DNA of 64,000 nt, taken from contig RPFO01000041.1 in the NCBI GenBank assembly GCA_009746045.1, positions 9,516,468 to 9,580,467 on the forward strand, in the 5' to 3' direction. The position numbers and the translations under genes were made by a program. Every line of letters starts with the position of its first letter. Position 1 is the first letter of the stretch. Positions 53,640 to 64,000 of this stretch are shown in pieces. The notes beneath the pieces are model-generated. The model searched no databases, had not been told where the DNA came from, and was given only the letters and a program-made list of their open reading frames with translations. Source of the stretch: Mesostigma viride (lineage: Eukaryota; Streptophyta; Mesostigmatophyceae; Mesostigmatales; Mesostigmataceae).

Positions 53640-56600
53640 GTGCTGGATGTACATAAGGACGGGGGTGTGCCCCTTGTGCAGCACCAAGGGTGTAAAGATG
53701 TTGTTCTTCCACTGGATTGCAATAACAATGCTGCAGCTGAATTCCCTATGCCTCATGCAGGTGGTGGGTCTCCAGCAGGTGCTGGCCTGGAGGGCCAAGG
53801 GACCTTGCTGGAAGGGCCTGGAGCGGTCCAGGGTGCAGGGCCTGACTTGGGGCGTCAGGACGGCCTGCAGGGAAGCCCTGGAACCTCAGGAGTGGATCAT
53901 GTGTCCCCACACACGGTTCAGACGTCTCGCCAGGTCAGTACTGAGAGAGTGCTGAGCTATGCTGAGGCTGGCCATAGATTGCATCACATGTTTGGGCATT
54001 CTGGGCAGGCAGCAATGTTTGCTTGGAAGCTAGGTAGGGAGCCTTTGTGGGAGGCTTGCCAGGCTGCTGCTGAGAACTGTGGTTGCCAGGAGAATGCTGT
54101 TCACCCACCTCAGTCCCATGCTAGGGAGCCTGCTAGGGAGCGTGGCGACATCCAGATGGATATCCAGCATATCAGGGGCTTGTATATATTGGTGGGGGTG
54201 GACAGGTTCAGCAGATACAGGCTGATAGACGTTCTGCCTGGTATGCAGGAGCACCACTTGTTGTTGGGTATGAAGGCCCTGATCCCAGGCTTTGGGGTGT
54301 GCAAGAGTGTGCAGGCAGACTTGCAGTTTGACTGTTTGCTCAAGCATCAGGACCAGCTGCCTTGTAAGCTGGTAGTAGTCCCCAGGGAGAGTCATGGGCA
54401 GCAAGGGGCTGTAGAGAGATCCATACGTGAAGTGAAGACAGTGGTGCTAGCAGCAGAGTCAGTGCCACTTGTGGCATCTGCCTTAGAGAGGGCAGCCTGG
54501 TGTAAGGGGATAGAAGAGCAGCTGAACCACAGGGTTAACTATTACTTTGATGGTGTGGCTGTCTCTCCCCTGGCCCTGCAGTATAGCTTGTTGCCTGAGA
54601 ACGTGGTGCAGGCCAGTCTTAGGAAGGCAGATAGGTTATTTGCCCAGCTGAGACGTAAGGACAAGAACTGGAATGTGCTGAGGCCTCAGGTGGGGCTGAA
54701 GGTCAGGATGTGGAAGGAACCATCTATTCCAGGCAAGCGGGGGAAGTGGCAGGATGGGGTTGTCACTCGTGTGGAGGAAGCTAACAGATCTTGCCTGGTG
54801 GCTTTGGAAAAGGATCCAAGGCACGTGTACAGGTTGTCCTGGGCTCATGTCAAGGAAGAAGGCCACATGCAATCTGGCCTGCAGACGGGCCAGGCCCTCC
54901 CAGCTGGGTTGAGGAGCCAGGCCAGAGCCAGGCAGCAGCAGCTAACAATCCTCTGGTGGTGGATGATGGTCTGTCCCTGCTGGAAGATGACGAGCAGGAG
55001 GAGGCTGCTGAAGCAACTGTCACAAGGCCAGAGGGGACGGGGCAGCCACCTAAGGCCCGGGGGCCTCTCATGGCGGACGTCATCCGAGCACTCATGCGCA
55101 GCAAACATGATCCCAAGGTATCCAAGCTCACGGGGTGGGGGTCGTGCTGGGCAGCTACAATGGAGGTAGATACCAACTCACAGGTGTCTGTCATCAGGGA
55201 AGAGGATGCTGTAGGCTTACAGATGTCCCATCCCAGTTGCCTTGCTGTGTCTGATTTCTCAGGAAAGGTGTCCATGAAGATCCTTGGGGAAGTGAGTGTG
55301 CCTATCTTAGGGGTGCCCACCACGTTCTGTGTGGTAGAGGGCTATCAGGGGCCTGCCATTCTGGGTCAGAACTTCTTGTGCATGCCAGGGGTTACTTTGA
55401 CCTCTGATGAGTTGGCACTAGAAGGCAGGGGCAGCCTCCCCCTTGAAAGATATCACTATTCCCAGGGTCTTGCAGTGGCGGTAAGGCTGTTAGGAGTCAG
55501 CCAGCTGAGGGTCCTCAAGGTCAGGAGCCCATAGCTGAGGACCTGTTGATAATCCCAACCACCTTTGATCCACGGCAGTTAGGGGTAAACAGGTACCAGA
55601 TAGCTGCTCACAGTCCTATTCCCTGGCGCCAGCTAGTCGAGATGATGCAGAGCCCCAAGATGGCTAAGGCATGGACTCTTGGCTTTGTTGCTTCTGGGCA
55701 TGAGTGGATAGTTTCCAACTGTGCAGAACCTGTGGATGAGCTGCCAGAAGTTCACCAGCTGCTCAGATTGATGTTTGTCCTCAAGCTCAAGGAGGTAGAT
55801 GGTGTCCAGGTGCCACATGTCAGACCAGTTGTAACCGAGTATCATGGCACTGGCCAGTTGTTAGATGAGGAGCTCTATACTCCAGGGATGCTGCATGACA
55901 CGTGGAGGATTCTGCTGTGTATATTTCTGTCTTTTCTGGTTAAGGGTGTGCCCTATAGCTCTGTGCTGATTGATTTCAAGAGGGCTTTTCTCAAGGGTGA
56001 CCAAGATCAGGCTAGGCAGACTTGGAGAGATATCCCTCCTTTCTTTGTGACTGTACCTGCTGTATGGAGAGCAGAGATAAAGGCCAGGTACCTGAGAATT
56101 CTGAAAGGGTTGGAAGGTCTCAGGTCCAGTCCCATTATCTGGAGAAAGAGCCTAGAGAAATTCTTGAAGAATACTTGTGGGTTTTCTGTGTCTCCAGTGG
56201 ATCCCTGTTTGTTCCAAGGGTCCCACAATGGCCTTCCTGTCTTTGCCTCACTGCATGGTGATGACCTGCATCTCATAGGTCCACCAGACTGGGTTGAGGC
56301 TGTCTTGGCTAAGATCCAGAAGCGGTTTGAGCTGGGTAAGATACAGCACATGGTGGAGAATGAGCCTATGGTCTTCTGTGGCATGCAGGCTACGTTGTTC
56401 CAAGCCAAGGGCTCGTGGTTCATCAGGATGGAGGGTGGTAAGGACTACCCACAGCAGATTGTAGATGCATTGCAGGAGCCCATCACGCAGGCTAGGTGTG
56501 CTACCATCAGGGGCATGCTGGCATGGCTTGCAAGTATATGTGCCCCTGACTTGCTGGTTTGAGTCGACTTACTGATTCCCAGCTGGTTGAGGTGGGTGCT

Positions 56601-57161
56601 GAGAGTGTGGTGCAGGCTGTCATGATGTCTCCCCCTCTCATACTGGGTCCTGTGGATTTGTACAAGCCCCTTGACATGGTTCTCTATGTGGACAGTTCTA
56701 TGGATAATAGGAAGGTCACAGAGGTCAGGGGCAGGGCAGCAGCATTAGTTACCCTGGAGCAAGATCACACCTCACTTGTTACCTGGTACAGTCGGTTGCA
56801 GAACAGGGTTACACCCAGCAGTGATATTGCTGAGTGCAGGGCAATCTGTGAAGGGCTGCATACTGCTCTTTACTTGAGGGAGCTCTTCTACCAGCTATGT
56901 CAAGTGGCTTCCTGTAGGTTGCAGCTGCACACACTGGTGAGGACTGATAGCATGGGCATGGTGCAATTTGTGCACAGGCAGCTGGCCAGGAGCAGGGACC
57001 TTGACTACTTGTTGCTCAAGGAGATGTCCTACCTAGCTCACATTGAACATGTGCCTGGTGTGGACAACCCTGCAGATGCCCTCACCAAGCTGGAGGAGAA
57101 GGCGGAGAGGCAGTACCCCCTGCTCCGTGGGCTCATGGACCCCTTACACGGGCGGCCATAG
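53640..57161 (+). pseudogene. B2 pol: integrase, retropepsin-like, RT, RNase H (frameshifted)
   Basis: Starts MLDVHKDGG. Integrase is intact to the SH3-like tail (HHMFGHSG; MDIQHI; QADLQFD; AVERS). One A is missing near 54855 relative to B1, so the retropepsin-like domain continues in another frame (54791-55534; VDTNSQVSVI, AILGQNFL). Further single-base losses near 55490 and 56561 precede RT (55546-56562; LHGDDLHLIG) and RNase H (56559-57161; VRTDSMG, NPADALTK). The domain order gag-INT-AP-RT-RH is the same as in elements A and B1. Confidence 0.9.
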
Positions 57162-58171
57162 AGACCAGGCCTTGCTTCAGCTTGGGTGTCCCCAGTGGGC
57201 TGCTTGACCAAAGTACCAAGTGGTGACTGGTGCTTACTGGTTGACAGCCGGTCCTTCAGGGTTAGGTACACCCTCCTGGACAGGAGTTGGTGTGGAATGT
57301 CACTCCTACCAGCTGAGAATCATGCCTGGCCCTCCCCATGGGGTTCAGAAGAGTCGCCAGGACTTAAGTCGACGCCTTTGGCCTCAAACAGTTAGGCCAT
57401 GCAAGGGCAACCCGAATGTTGGTTCTTACAGGTTGCTGTATATATGTTTTCTAGTGCTTGTTTCCAACCTGTTGCTAATAAAGAACCTGGTTGTGTGACC
57501 ATGTGGAACATGGTTGCCAGGGAGCCACATTCTGGGTTATATATGCTTGAATAAAACATAATCATGTCATGTCATTCTCATGTTGTTCTCATGGTTGTAA
57601 TGTTTCTCTTGTGTAAGTTCCAGGTCACCTATAAACCTGGAGGTTGGGGTGGGGTTCAATTCCCCAGCAGAGCCACAGCCTGGCATGAGTGATTCCTGGG
57701 CTTAACACCCAGTGAAGACATGGGCTCCCCAATAAGGCAGTATTTGTATAGGTGCTACCTGAGTCTCTTTGAGCATAAAAGGGAAAGGCTGGCCAAGGCG
57801 GGCGCCATAAGAACGGGCGCCTGTGATAACTGTGAAAGATCAGGAACTCACAATAATACGTTCTTGGCATCCTTTAATCCCAGCCATTGGACTAGGTAAT
57901 GTGCCTTGACTTTAATCTAACACCAAGTTCCCAAGGAAAGGTTGGGAGCTGACCAAGGGGTCAGGGGATAACCTGGGGTGACCTCTGATTCACTGGCCAG
58001 TACACCTAGCCTGGTCCAAGGGCGTATATGTTGTTTCCCAAAAGGAGGCAGGACCCTGGGCCCTATCAGGTCTGATCAACCCCAAGGGACCAAGCGGTCT
58101 GTGGCTGAGTGGGCACAAGCAAGGTTAGGCTTGTTTCAAGCTGGTCCAGCTCCAAAAGAAGAAAGGGTTGG
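57162..58171 (+). other. B2 region between RNase H and 3' LTR
   Basis: Non-coding, conserved with B1. Holds AATAAA at about 57475, a hairpin CCAGGT/ACCTGG followed by a T-arm-like TGGGGTTCAATTCCCCA near 57650, and the primer-complement hairpin. A polypurine stretch AAAAGAAGAAAGGG (58154-58167) lies four bases before the LTR. Confidence 0.7.
57804..57868 (+). other. Hairpin presenting the primer-site complement, B2
   Basis: GCCA-TA-AGAAC (57804-57814, TA bulged) pairs with GTTCTTGGC (57860-57868). The complement of the primer site (57850-57860) is at the 3' end of the 45-base loop and its last G is the first base of the 3' arm, the same geometry as in element A. Confidence 0.6.
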
Positions 58172-58814
58172 AGTTAGCATTTTGGGCAACCAATATGCTA
58201 AGTGGATGCAGTTTGGAAAGACCTTTCCAACGCCGTGCTGACCGCCTGAAACAGACAAGGGACGAGAAAGATATCAAGTCCCGAAGTCCTAGCCATCCGT
58301 GGCCGACTAGGGTGCAGTCCTCTGGCATAGTGGACAGGACACGTGGCAGGCCGTGCCTGCACAGGCTTAGCCTGATTATCACGTGACTGTGGTCCACGTA
58401 GATCAGAGGAGCAGCAGCCTGTGACTGGTGGAGTACTGGAGCTGGCACAGGTCTGCAAGGATACTAGGCCTTGCAGGCTTGTGACAGGTCCTGTACTTCC
58501 TAGGTTGCAGAGTCTAGGCAAATCCAGTTCGTCCTGGCTCTGCACTGATGCCAGTGGACGTTGAGGATTTGCTTGCACGCCTGCACGTGCCTCGTCACGC
58601 CGATGGGAACGAGGAACAACGCAAGGATATAGCTTGGTCATGGGGGATGACCAGCTATCTCGGAAAGCACGAACCGTGGGTGCCACCTTGGTCGTGGAAG
58701 TGCCCATTGTGGTCGTGGCCTGGTGAACAGATTTAAGGTTGCTGCCTTGCAACATTGGCTAAGACGCGCTGTGAAAGATCAAGAGCTCACATACGTTGGG
58801 AGCTCTTTCTAACT
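58172..58814 (+). repeat. 3' LTR of B2
   Basis: 643 bp, essentially identical to the 5' LTR. Directly followed by CTTCT and the polypyrimidine tract and acceptor of the host intron. Confidence 0.94.
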
Positions 58815-58843
58815 CTTCTTGTTGTATTTTTTTTTTCATGCAG

Positions 58844-59386
58844 GGGGGGGCTGTCGCTGGGGGTACTGCGGGGGGGAAGGCGGCGAAGCCCGAATTGACG
58901 TCCTATGAAAGGGAAAAGCTGGATTCCCGCAAGAAGATTGCGAACGATCATATTATCGCTGTTGGCAAGATCATGCTAAAGTCTCCGCCCGAAGGCGTCA
59001 ATTCGGAGGGACCTGAGGGGGCCGAGTTTCGCAAGTACCTGACACGACTTGAGGCGGAAGTCGATGCCGATTTCGATACTGCGGTGTTGGGTGCCGCCAC
59101 CTTTAAACATGAATTGGCATATGAATTTGTAAATCTGGTGAGGGCGAAAGCCACCAAGAATTACAAGTGGCAGCCTAAGGAGTACTCAGAGGCAAAGGTT
59201 GAGAAGATCGAGAAATTCATGAAGGCTGATTTTCGTCGTCGGGACGCTCAGGACAAAAGGGCGGTGAATGCGGAGGCAAAGGCTAACAATAAGAAGAACG
59301 CGGAGGCAAAGAAGGCGGAGAAGGAGGCGAAGAAGGCGGAGAAGGAGAAGGCTAAGGAGGCCAAGAAGCAGCAGAAAACTGGACAG
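58844..59386 (+). CDS. Large gene, exon f
   Basis: Follows TTTTTTTTTTCATGCAG, phase 0 with exon e. A Gly/Ala linker leads into a helical segment (KPELTSYEREKLDSRKKI, LTRLEAEVDADFDTAVL) and a Lys/Ala/Glu-rich coil (AEKEAKKAEKEKAKEAKKQ). Donor GTACGA at 59387, phase 0. No known domain. Confidence 0.6.
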
Positions 59387-59575
59387 GTACGATTGTTGTG
59401 AAAATTTAGACCTCTCGCTGCGGGTAGACGCTTACTGGCTGCGGGACTTGGTGTTCAGTGTCAATAAGGTATTATTCCAACAGAACTTTGTTCGTCCCTG
59501 AACAGGATGTCGTGGTCGGCCTAAATATTACTGACTTGAGCGAATCCTGCGGTCCTTTTTGATTTTTTACTTCAG

Positions 59576-60740
59576 GATGACAGGGGGGACGAAGACGCCA
59601 CGGTGGAGAAGAAGTTACCTGGTCATGACTGCCGTGTTCGCGCTGGTGAAGGATATGCTCAAGTACTGCTCGGGTAGGCGGATGGCGGATGTCGATGACC
59701 TGCCAAACTGGCCCGAGTTCTCCCCCTTTCTTGAGCTGCTCCGGTCACTCAACAAGCTGTTTAAGGAGGGGTTGCTCACGAGCAGTGGGAACCCGGACAC
59801 CGACCCTATCATTGACAGCTGGAAGCCTTCGAAAAAGGTCGACTCGAACAAGGAGGTCAGGGACCAGAACATCCGGAAGGCCAATGCTCTCAGGGAAACG
59901 CATTGGATTCGGCCGGCCGATTTTAAGCAGACCGGATGTTTCAGTATGCGGATCCAGACGGTCAACGCGCTTATTTTGCCAGAGGCTTTGAGGCAGCGGC
60001 GTTTTAACCTTGAAACCATTAAGGAGAACGGCCGCATTCTCCTAAATGCGCGGGACAACAGCTTGCACTTCAAGGTTGTTGTCCCGGTCTGGCAGTTCCC
60101 TTTTCAGGCGCTTGCCGAATCTCAACCTGACCTGTTCGAGAAGCAAATCTTGTGCATGCCGGATTTCGTCAGGTGGCTGAAGATTCACCACGGCGGTAAG
60201 ATTGACCCGGAGGATGTGGGCTCCAGGTACTTCCGGCCCCTTTCGGATCTTGAAGTTGACGTGTGGCGCACGTCGTCCACCTCCTCTTTCCTCGAGAGAG
60301 GACTTGCGTGGCGTACCTACGCCAAGGTGGACGAAGTGGAAGCAGTTTTGCCTCAGGACATCCACAGCAGTCGGGATGTTTTCAACCTGCTGTGCAATAC
60401 TGCGATGAAGCATTACGATCCGAAATTTTTTGAGGAACGGGTACCGGTACCGTATCTGGTTCTCCGGTACGCTGTGGTGGATGGGAACCACTACTTCAAG
60501 GGGTTGAAGTCGTTTCTCAGGGGCCAGGATGGCGGGTGGGGAGAGGTTCGGGCACTGATGTGGGAGGGTGGGGCGGAGTCCAATTTCGCAAAGACTCCTA
60601 AGGAGGCGGAGCACGCATTCCAGGACCTGTTGCGGAAATTCCGTGGTGGTTACATGGGTACGAATGTCATTCTTCTGAAGGGTGGCGACCTCCTCCCGTC
60701 GTGGAGTGAGCAGCGAAATCTACCTAACCCTAAAGAAAAT
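59576..60740 (+). CDS. Large gene, exon g
   Basis: Acceptor TTACTTCAG. The first bases read acidic in the expected phase but the long open frame is shifted by one, so an indel near the G6 run at 59583-59588 or soon after is likely. The rest is a compact, aromatic-rich globular region (LPNWPEFSPFLELLRSLNKL, VVPVWQFPFQAL, VPVPYLVLRYAVVDGNHYF) of about 380 residues that I cannot assign. Donor GTAAGC at 60741 in phase 0. Confidence 0.6.
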
Positions 60741-60760
60741 GTAAGCTATCTATTTTGGCA

Positions 60761-60938
60761 GGGTCTAGCTGCGGGTAGACCCTCGGAATTTTCGTGGTGA
60801 TTTTTTGTGTGCGCTTCAAGTTTTTTGGGAGGGTCTCGCTGCAGCTAGACCCTCTCCTTTTTTTTGTTGGAATTTTCGTTGTGTATTGTCGGCCGTTTCT
60901 TTTTCGAATTTTGTTAGGGTCTATCCGCAGCTATACCC
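60761..60938. repeat. Three intronic palindromes
   Basis: Positions 60761-60782, 60831-60852 and 60917-60938 within the 60741-60995 intron. All are variants of GGGTCTMGCTGC plus its inverse. The third has TATCCGCAGCTATA at its centre, with paired changes preserving the outer stem. Confidence 0.8.
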
Positions 60939-60995
60939 CTCGCCTTTTATGGCTGAGTTTTGTCGTTGCTCGCTCGATGTTAATTGATGTCGCAG

Positions 60996-63500
60996 GCGGT
61001 GCTGACCGGCAAGCTGGAGAAGCTGTTCGACATCGCCAAGGGGGCCAATTCGGAGGACTTAGCCGTGGCGGATCGTACGCTGGGCCAGGCGTTGTTTGAC
61101 GTGTGGAACTACAACAAGCTATATCTATACGGCAAAGTCACGCGTGGGAAGGGCCACTATATTGCGGATGGCCACTATACCAATCTGCTCACGTACATCC
61201 TCCCGGCTATGCGGCAAGCGGGGGGGAGGGAAGGGAATGTGGAGCCGGCAGGGGTGGATGTACACGAGGAGGAAGCAGAAGGAAAGAAAAAACCGGCCCA
61301 CAGCATTGCTAAGTTCAGTGCATTCCGCTTACAGTCGCACGCTGGCCAACACGTTTCTCCGTCTGACACAGGAGCAGACTGATGATCCTGCCTCAACGAA
61401 ACCCGCGCCTGAGGAGGTGATGATGCAAAGGTGCAAATTCGCGAATGCAGAGGGGGAGAAGAAAGGCCAGAAGGTCTCTTGGACCGCTTTCAGGAACTTG
61501 GCCAGCCTTCCTATGATGGACGCCGTGATCGATTGCATCATGAGCTGCCAGGTTGGACCGGAAAAGCTCACCAAGTTGGTGGAGTTCGCCAAGGATGTGC
61601 TGGAGTGCCTGCGGCTGACCATTTGCGCCAGATTCAAGGAGGATGTGACGCTGGAAGCGCAATGCAAGGACGCAAAGGGCAAGGAGTTTGTGGCGTCTCA
61701 TATTTTCGAACTCGTCTTCAATCTCCATCCTCTCCCTCGGCCGGTCGGCAGGCAGGAGATTGTTGTGGCCAGATACCGGGAATTTTGGGATGTGGCCGTC
61801 ATCATAACGAGGAACATCGCCTACCTTCTTAAAGCCAAAAAACACGCCGCACATCTGAGGATTCCGAGAAAGGATCTCATGAGTGGCAAGATCGACTTTC
61901 AGGAGATTCTGCTAAAAGAGAGCGAGGACAAGACGGTGGGTTTGGCACTTTTGGCTCCGGAAGCGTTCAGGAAGTACGCTAAAAAAGTCGGATTACTCAA
62001 AGGGGGGGTGAAGGAGGCGGCGATGAAGGGGCCGGTGAAGGGGCTGGAGAAGGGGAAGGGGAAGGGGAAGGGGAAGGAGACGGAGGAGAAGAAGGAGGAG
62101 GAGGCGACGGAGGAGGAGGAGTGGGACGTTGTGTATAAGTGGCAGAGTCTGGACTGGGGCCGTCGCCGGGTCTGGTTTTGCTGTCAGGAACTCCTCGGTG
62201 ATGATGATGACAAGTCGCTCGTCAAGCAGGTGGCAGGCGAGGTTGCCTCAGCTCCAGCCCACCACTTTCCCTTGGGCAGGTCCCTTCCGTGCCTGAGCCT
62301 GCTGAACTTGGCGAACATTTGGGGTGATAAGTGGAGTCACTTTCAGAGAGGGTGGTGGTCGTTCGGTCCTTGCCCGACAGCTTCGGACATTCCCGAACCG
62401 GGCGGGATCTACGATCATGTGCTGAAGGCTTGCGCCGAAGAGTTTTTCTCCAGGTTCGAACCGATGGTGATCGTGTTTGGTACCGAGCCGGCGATTAAGG
62501 GGTTTCAAGAGATAGTGGAAAGGATCGCGACTGGGATTGAATTGTGGGAGCGGCTTGAACAGGGGGAAGGTGATGGGGGGCCTAGGCTCGGAATTAAGGG
62601 CGAAGAAGCGAAAAGCTTCCCACGAAGCCGGGGTTCCTTCGTCGGCCGTGGTGGAGAGGGATGACCAACAGTTGTTGGAGGGAGGGGATGGAGGGGATGG
62701 AGGTCCGGCAGGAGGGTCTACTCGCGGAGAGACCCCCGTCGAGGTCAGAACGCAGCAGTCCGAACAGATGACGGGGCCTGAAGGTGATGCGGATCCGCCT
62801 GCGGCGAAGAAGCCCGCTTCTCAAGTGACTCGACGGGCAGTCGTGTCACTTGCTGAGGATGATGGAGGTGGGCCTTCCAAGCCTGCCGCGCCGCAGCCCG
62901 TTTTTCAGGTTCCGAAGAAGCAGCTTCGGGTTCCCCCGCCGACTCTGCCCACCCCGGCGACTCTGCCCAGTTCTCAGGTACCGAAGAAGCAGCTTCGGGT
63001 TCCCCCGCCGACTCTGGCCATTTCTCAGGTACCGAAGAAGCAGCTTCGTAAGCCACTTGTGGCAGTGGCTGATTCGGACGATGATGCAGATGATGATGAT
63101 GGTGAGGAGGAGGAGGAGGAGGAGGGGGAGGAGGAGGAGGAGGAGGAGGAGGAGCAGCACGTTGCTACCAAGAAATCCGCCAAGGGTGGGAAGGCTGCGG
63201 AGCACGTTGCTTCCAAGAAATTGGCCAAGGGGGGGAAGGCTGCCAAGCCTGCCCTGCCTCAGAAACGGCGTCGAAAAGCAGTTGTGCTTTCAGATTCGGA
63301 CGATGAGGAGGAGAAGGAGGAGGAGGATGGCGGCGGAGAGGAGGAGGACGGGGGAAAGGAGCGCGTTGCTTCCAAGAAGTTACCCAAGACCGCGAAGACT
63401 GCCAAGGTTGCCGAGCCCGCCAAACCCGCCCCGGCGCCTGCCCCCCACCCCCAGACGGGGTCTACCTGCGAGCAGAGGTCGAAGGAAAAGGCCAAAAAGG
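60996..63500 (+). CDS. Large gene, exon h
   Basis: Follows a 255-bp intron with three palindromes. Starts AVLTGKLEKLFDIAKGANSE in phase 0. The frame shifts near the A6 run at 61287-61292 and again near the G6 run at about 62575. Middle: helical globular part (WTAFRNLASLPMMDAVIDC, FWDVAVIITRNIAYLLKAK) and a second one (WQSLDWGRRRVWFCCQELL, GDKWSHFQRGWWSFGPCP). The last third is disordered: three VPKKQLR repeats, an acidic run of D and E, and K-rich repeats (HVASKKLAKGGKAA). Donor GTAAGA at 63501 leaves phase 1, matching the next exon. Confidence 0.6.
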
Positions 63501-63623
63501 GTAAGAAAAAATCTGCGAGTGAATTCTGGTATGTCGAGTGTTTTGATTTCTTACGGTTGGCAGTCCGATTTCTACTAACTCGATTTTAGTCATGCGTTGA
63601 TGGCATGATCGGTTTGCGCGCAG

Positions 63624-64000
63624 GTAAGGAGGATGTGGAGCAGTTACTTCGCTTGGCAAATGTGGCGGTGGGCTTCGGACCAGCGGCTGTACATGCTGAC
63701 ACTTCCGGAGGGGAGGAGCCTAAGGGGGCGGAAGACTGTCAGGCGGGCGATGAGGATGATGAGAAGCCCACGTTGGAAATGAGACTTATGGACGGGGAAA
63801 TGGGGTTCGGAGCACCAGAGGCCTTTTGGTGTGATGGGTGGACTTCAGCCATTATGCAAGCAGGGAACAAGGATACGGCTACGCCAATGTATGCCAAGCT
63901 AGAAGACGTCATGCTTTATGGGCAGGTGTCTGGATACGACACCAAGTGGAGGGACGTCGCATTTAAGTTTTTCGCTGAGGGGGAGAAGGGAGGGAAGTTG
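63624..64000 (+). CDS. Large gene, exon i (continues beyond window)
   Basis: Acceptor GCGCGCAG. In phase 1 it reads GKEDVEQLLRLANVAVGFGP and stays open to the window end (AFWCDGWTSAIMQAGNKD, YDTKWRDVAFKFFAEGEK). Globular, unrecognised. Confidence 0.55.

Larger units (their letters stand above)
50330..58814 (+). mobile_element. Copia-like LTR retrotransposon B2 inside an intron of the large gene
   Basis: Both LTRs are 643 bp (50330-50972, 58172-58814) with a single difference noticed (near 50530/58370). Duplication CTTCT lies at 50325-50329 and 58815-58819. Inserted in sense orientation about 25 bp upstream of the intron's acceptor; the original intron would be about 125 bp. ORF0 is intact while gag and pol carry several single-base indels. 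Confidence 0.95.

Overview
The window is eukaryotic and dominated by nested transposable elements. It has GT–AG introns, LTR, tyrosine-recombinase and non-LTR retrotransposons, piggyBac-type DNA transposons and kilobases of satellite, and nothing bacterial. An alga-like genome is my best guess, because PAT-type DIRS and unusual Copia-like elements fit one, but that is inference. I see no rRNA gene, CRISPR array or convincing complete tRNA gene.

Layout. 1-1513 is a truncated non-autonomous piggyBac-like element. A satellite of ~30-bp units (3051-3435, 8768-10826, 28363-28412) was once continuous. It is split by a PAT-type DIRS element (3436-8767, gag-like and RT/RNaseH/YR genes on minus, textbook split direct repeats) and by a 17.5-kb LTR element without intact genes (10827-28362, 694-bp LTRs, 5-bp target duplication). 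That large element carries further insertions: a Copia-like element 'A' (12396-18555), a 1.7-kb non-autonomous piggyBac relative (18614-20313), a foldback element (21276-23003) and a 1.73-kb dispersed repeat. From 28478 to 40649 lies a piggyBac-type transposon with an 819-codon transposase frame, interrupted by Copia-like element B1 (30172-38618, minus strand). Next comes a LINE-like element with ORF1 only (40691-42726). A 124-bp block at 43074-43197 is the empty-site version for both the piggyBac and the LINE insertions.

46.4-64 kb is different. It holds one large multi-exon gene on the plus strand of unknown function (Ser/Arg/Pro repeats, coiled coil, then novel globular and acidic/basic parts). 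Its introns and 5' region carry a 22-bp palindrome family, and one intron holds a second Copia-like copy, B2 (50330-58814).

The most unusual thing I see is shared by the three Copia-like elements (A, B1, B2). Their LTRs begin AGTT and end AACT. The retropepsin-like domain lies between integrase and RT instead of before integrase. The 10-12 bases directly after the 5' LTR are perfectly complementary to a site ~310-340 nt upstream of the 3' LTR. In both families that site sits at the 3' edge of a hairpin loop, with its last base in the stem, and B1 and B2 differ there by one compensatory base pair. This points to an internally encoded minus-strand primer. It is an inference, but it can be tested by sequence comparison alone.
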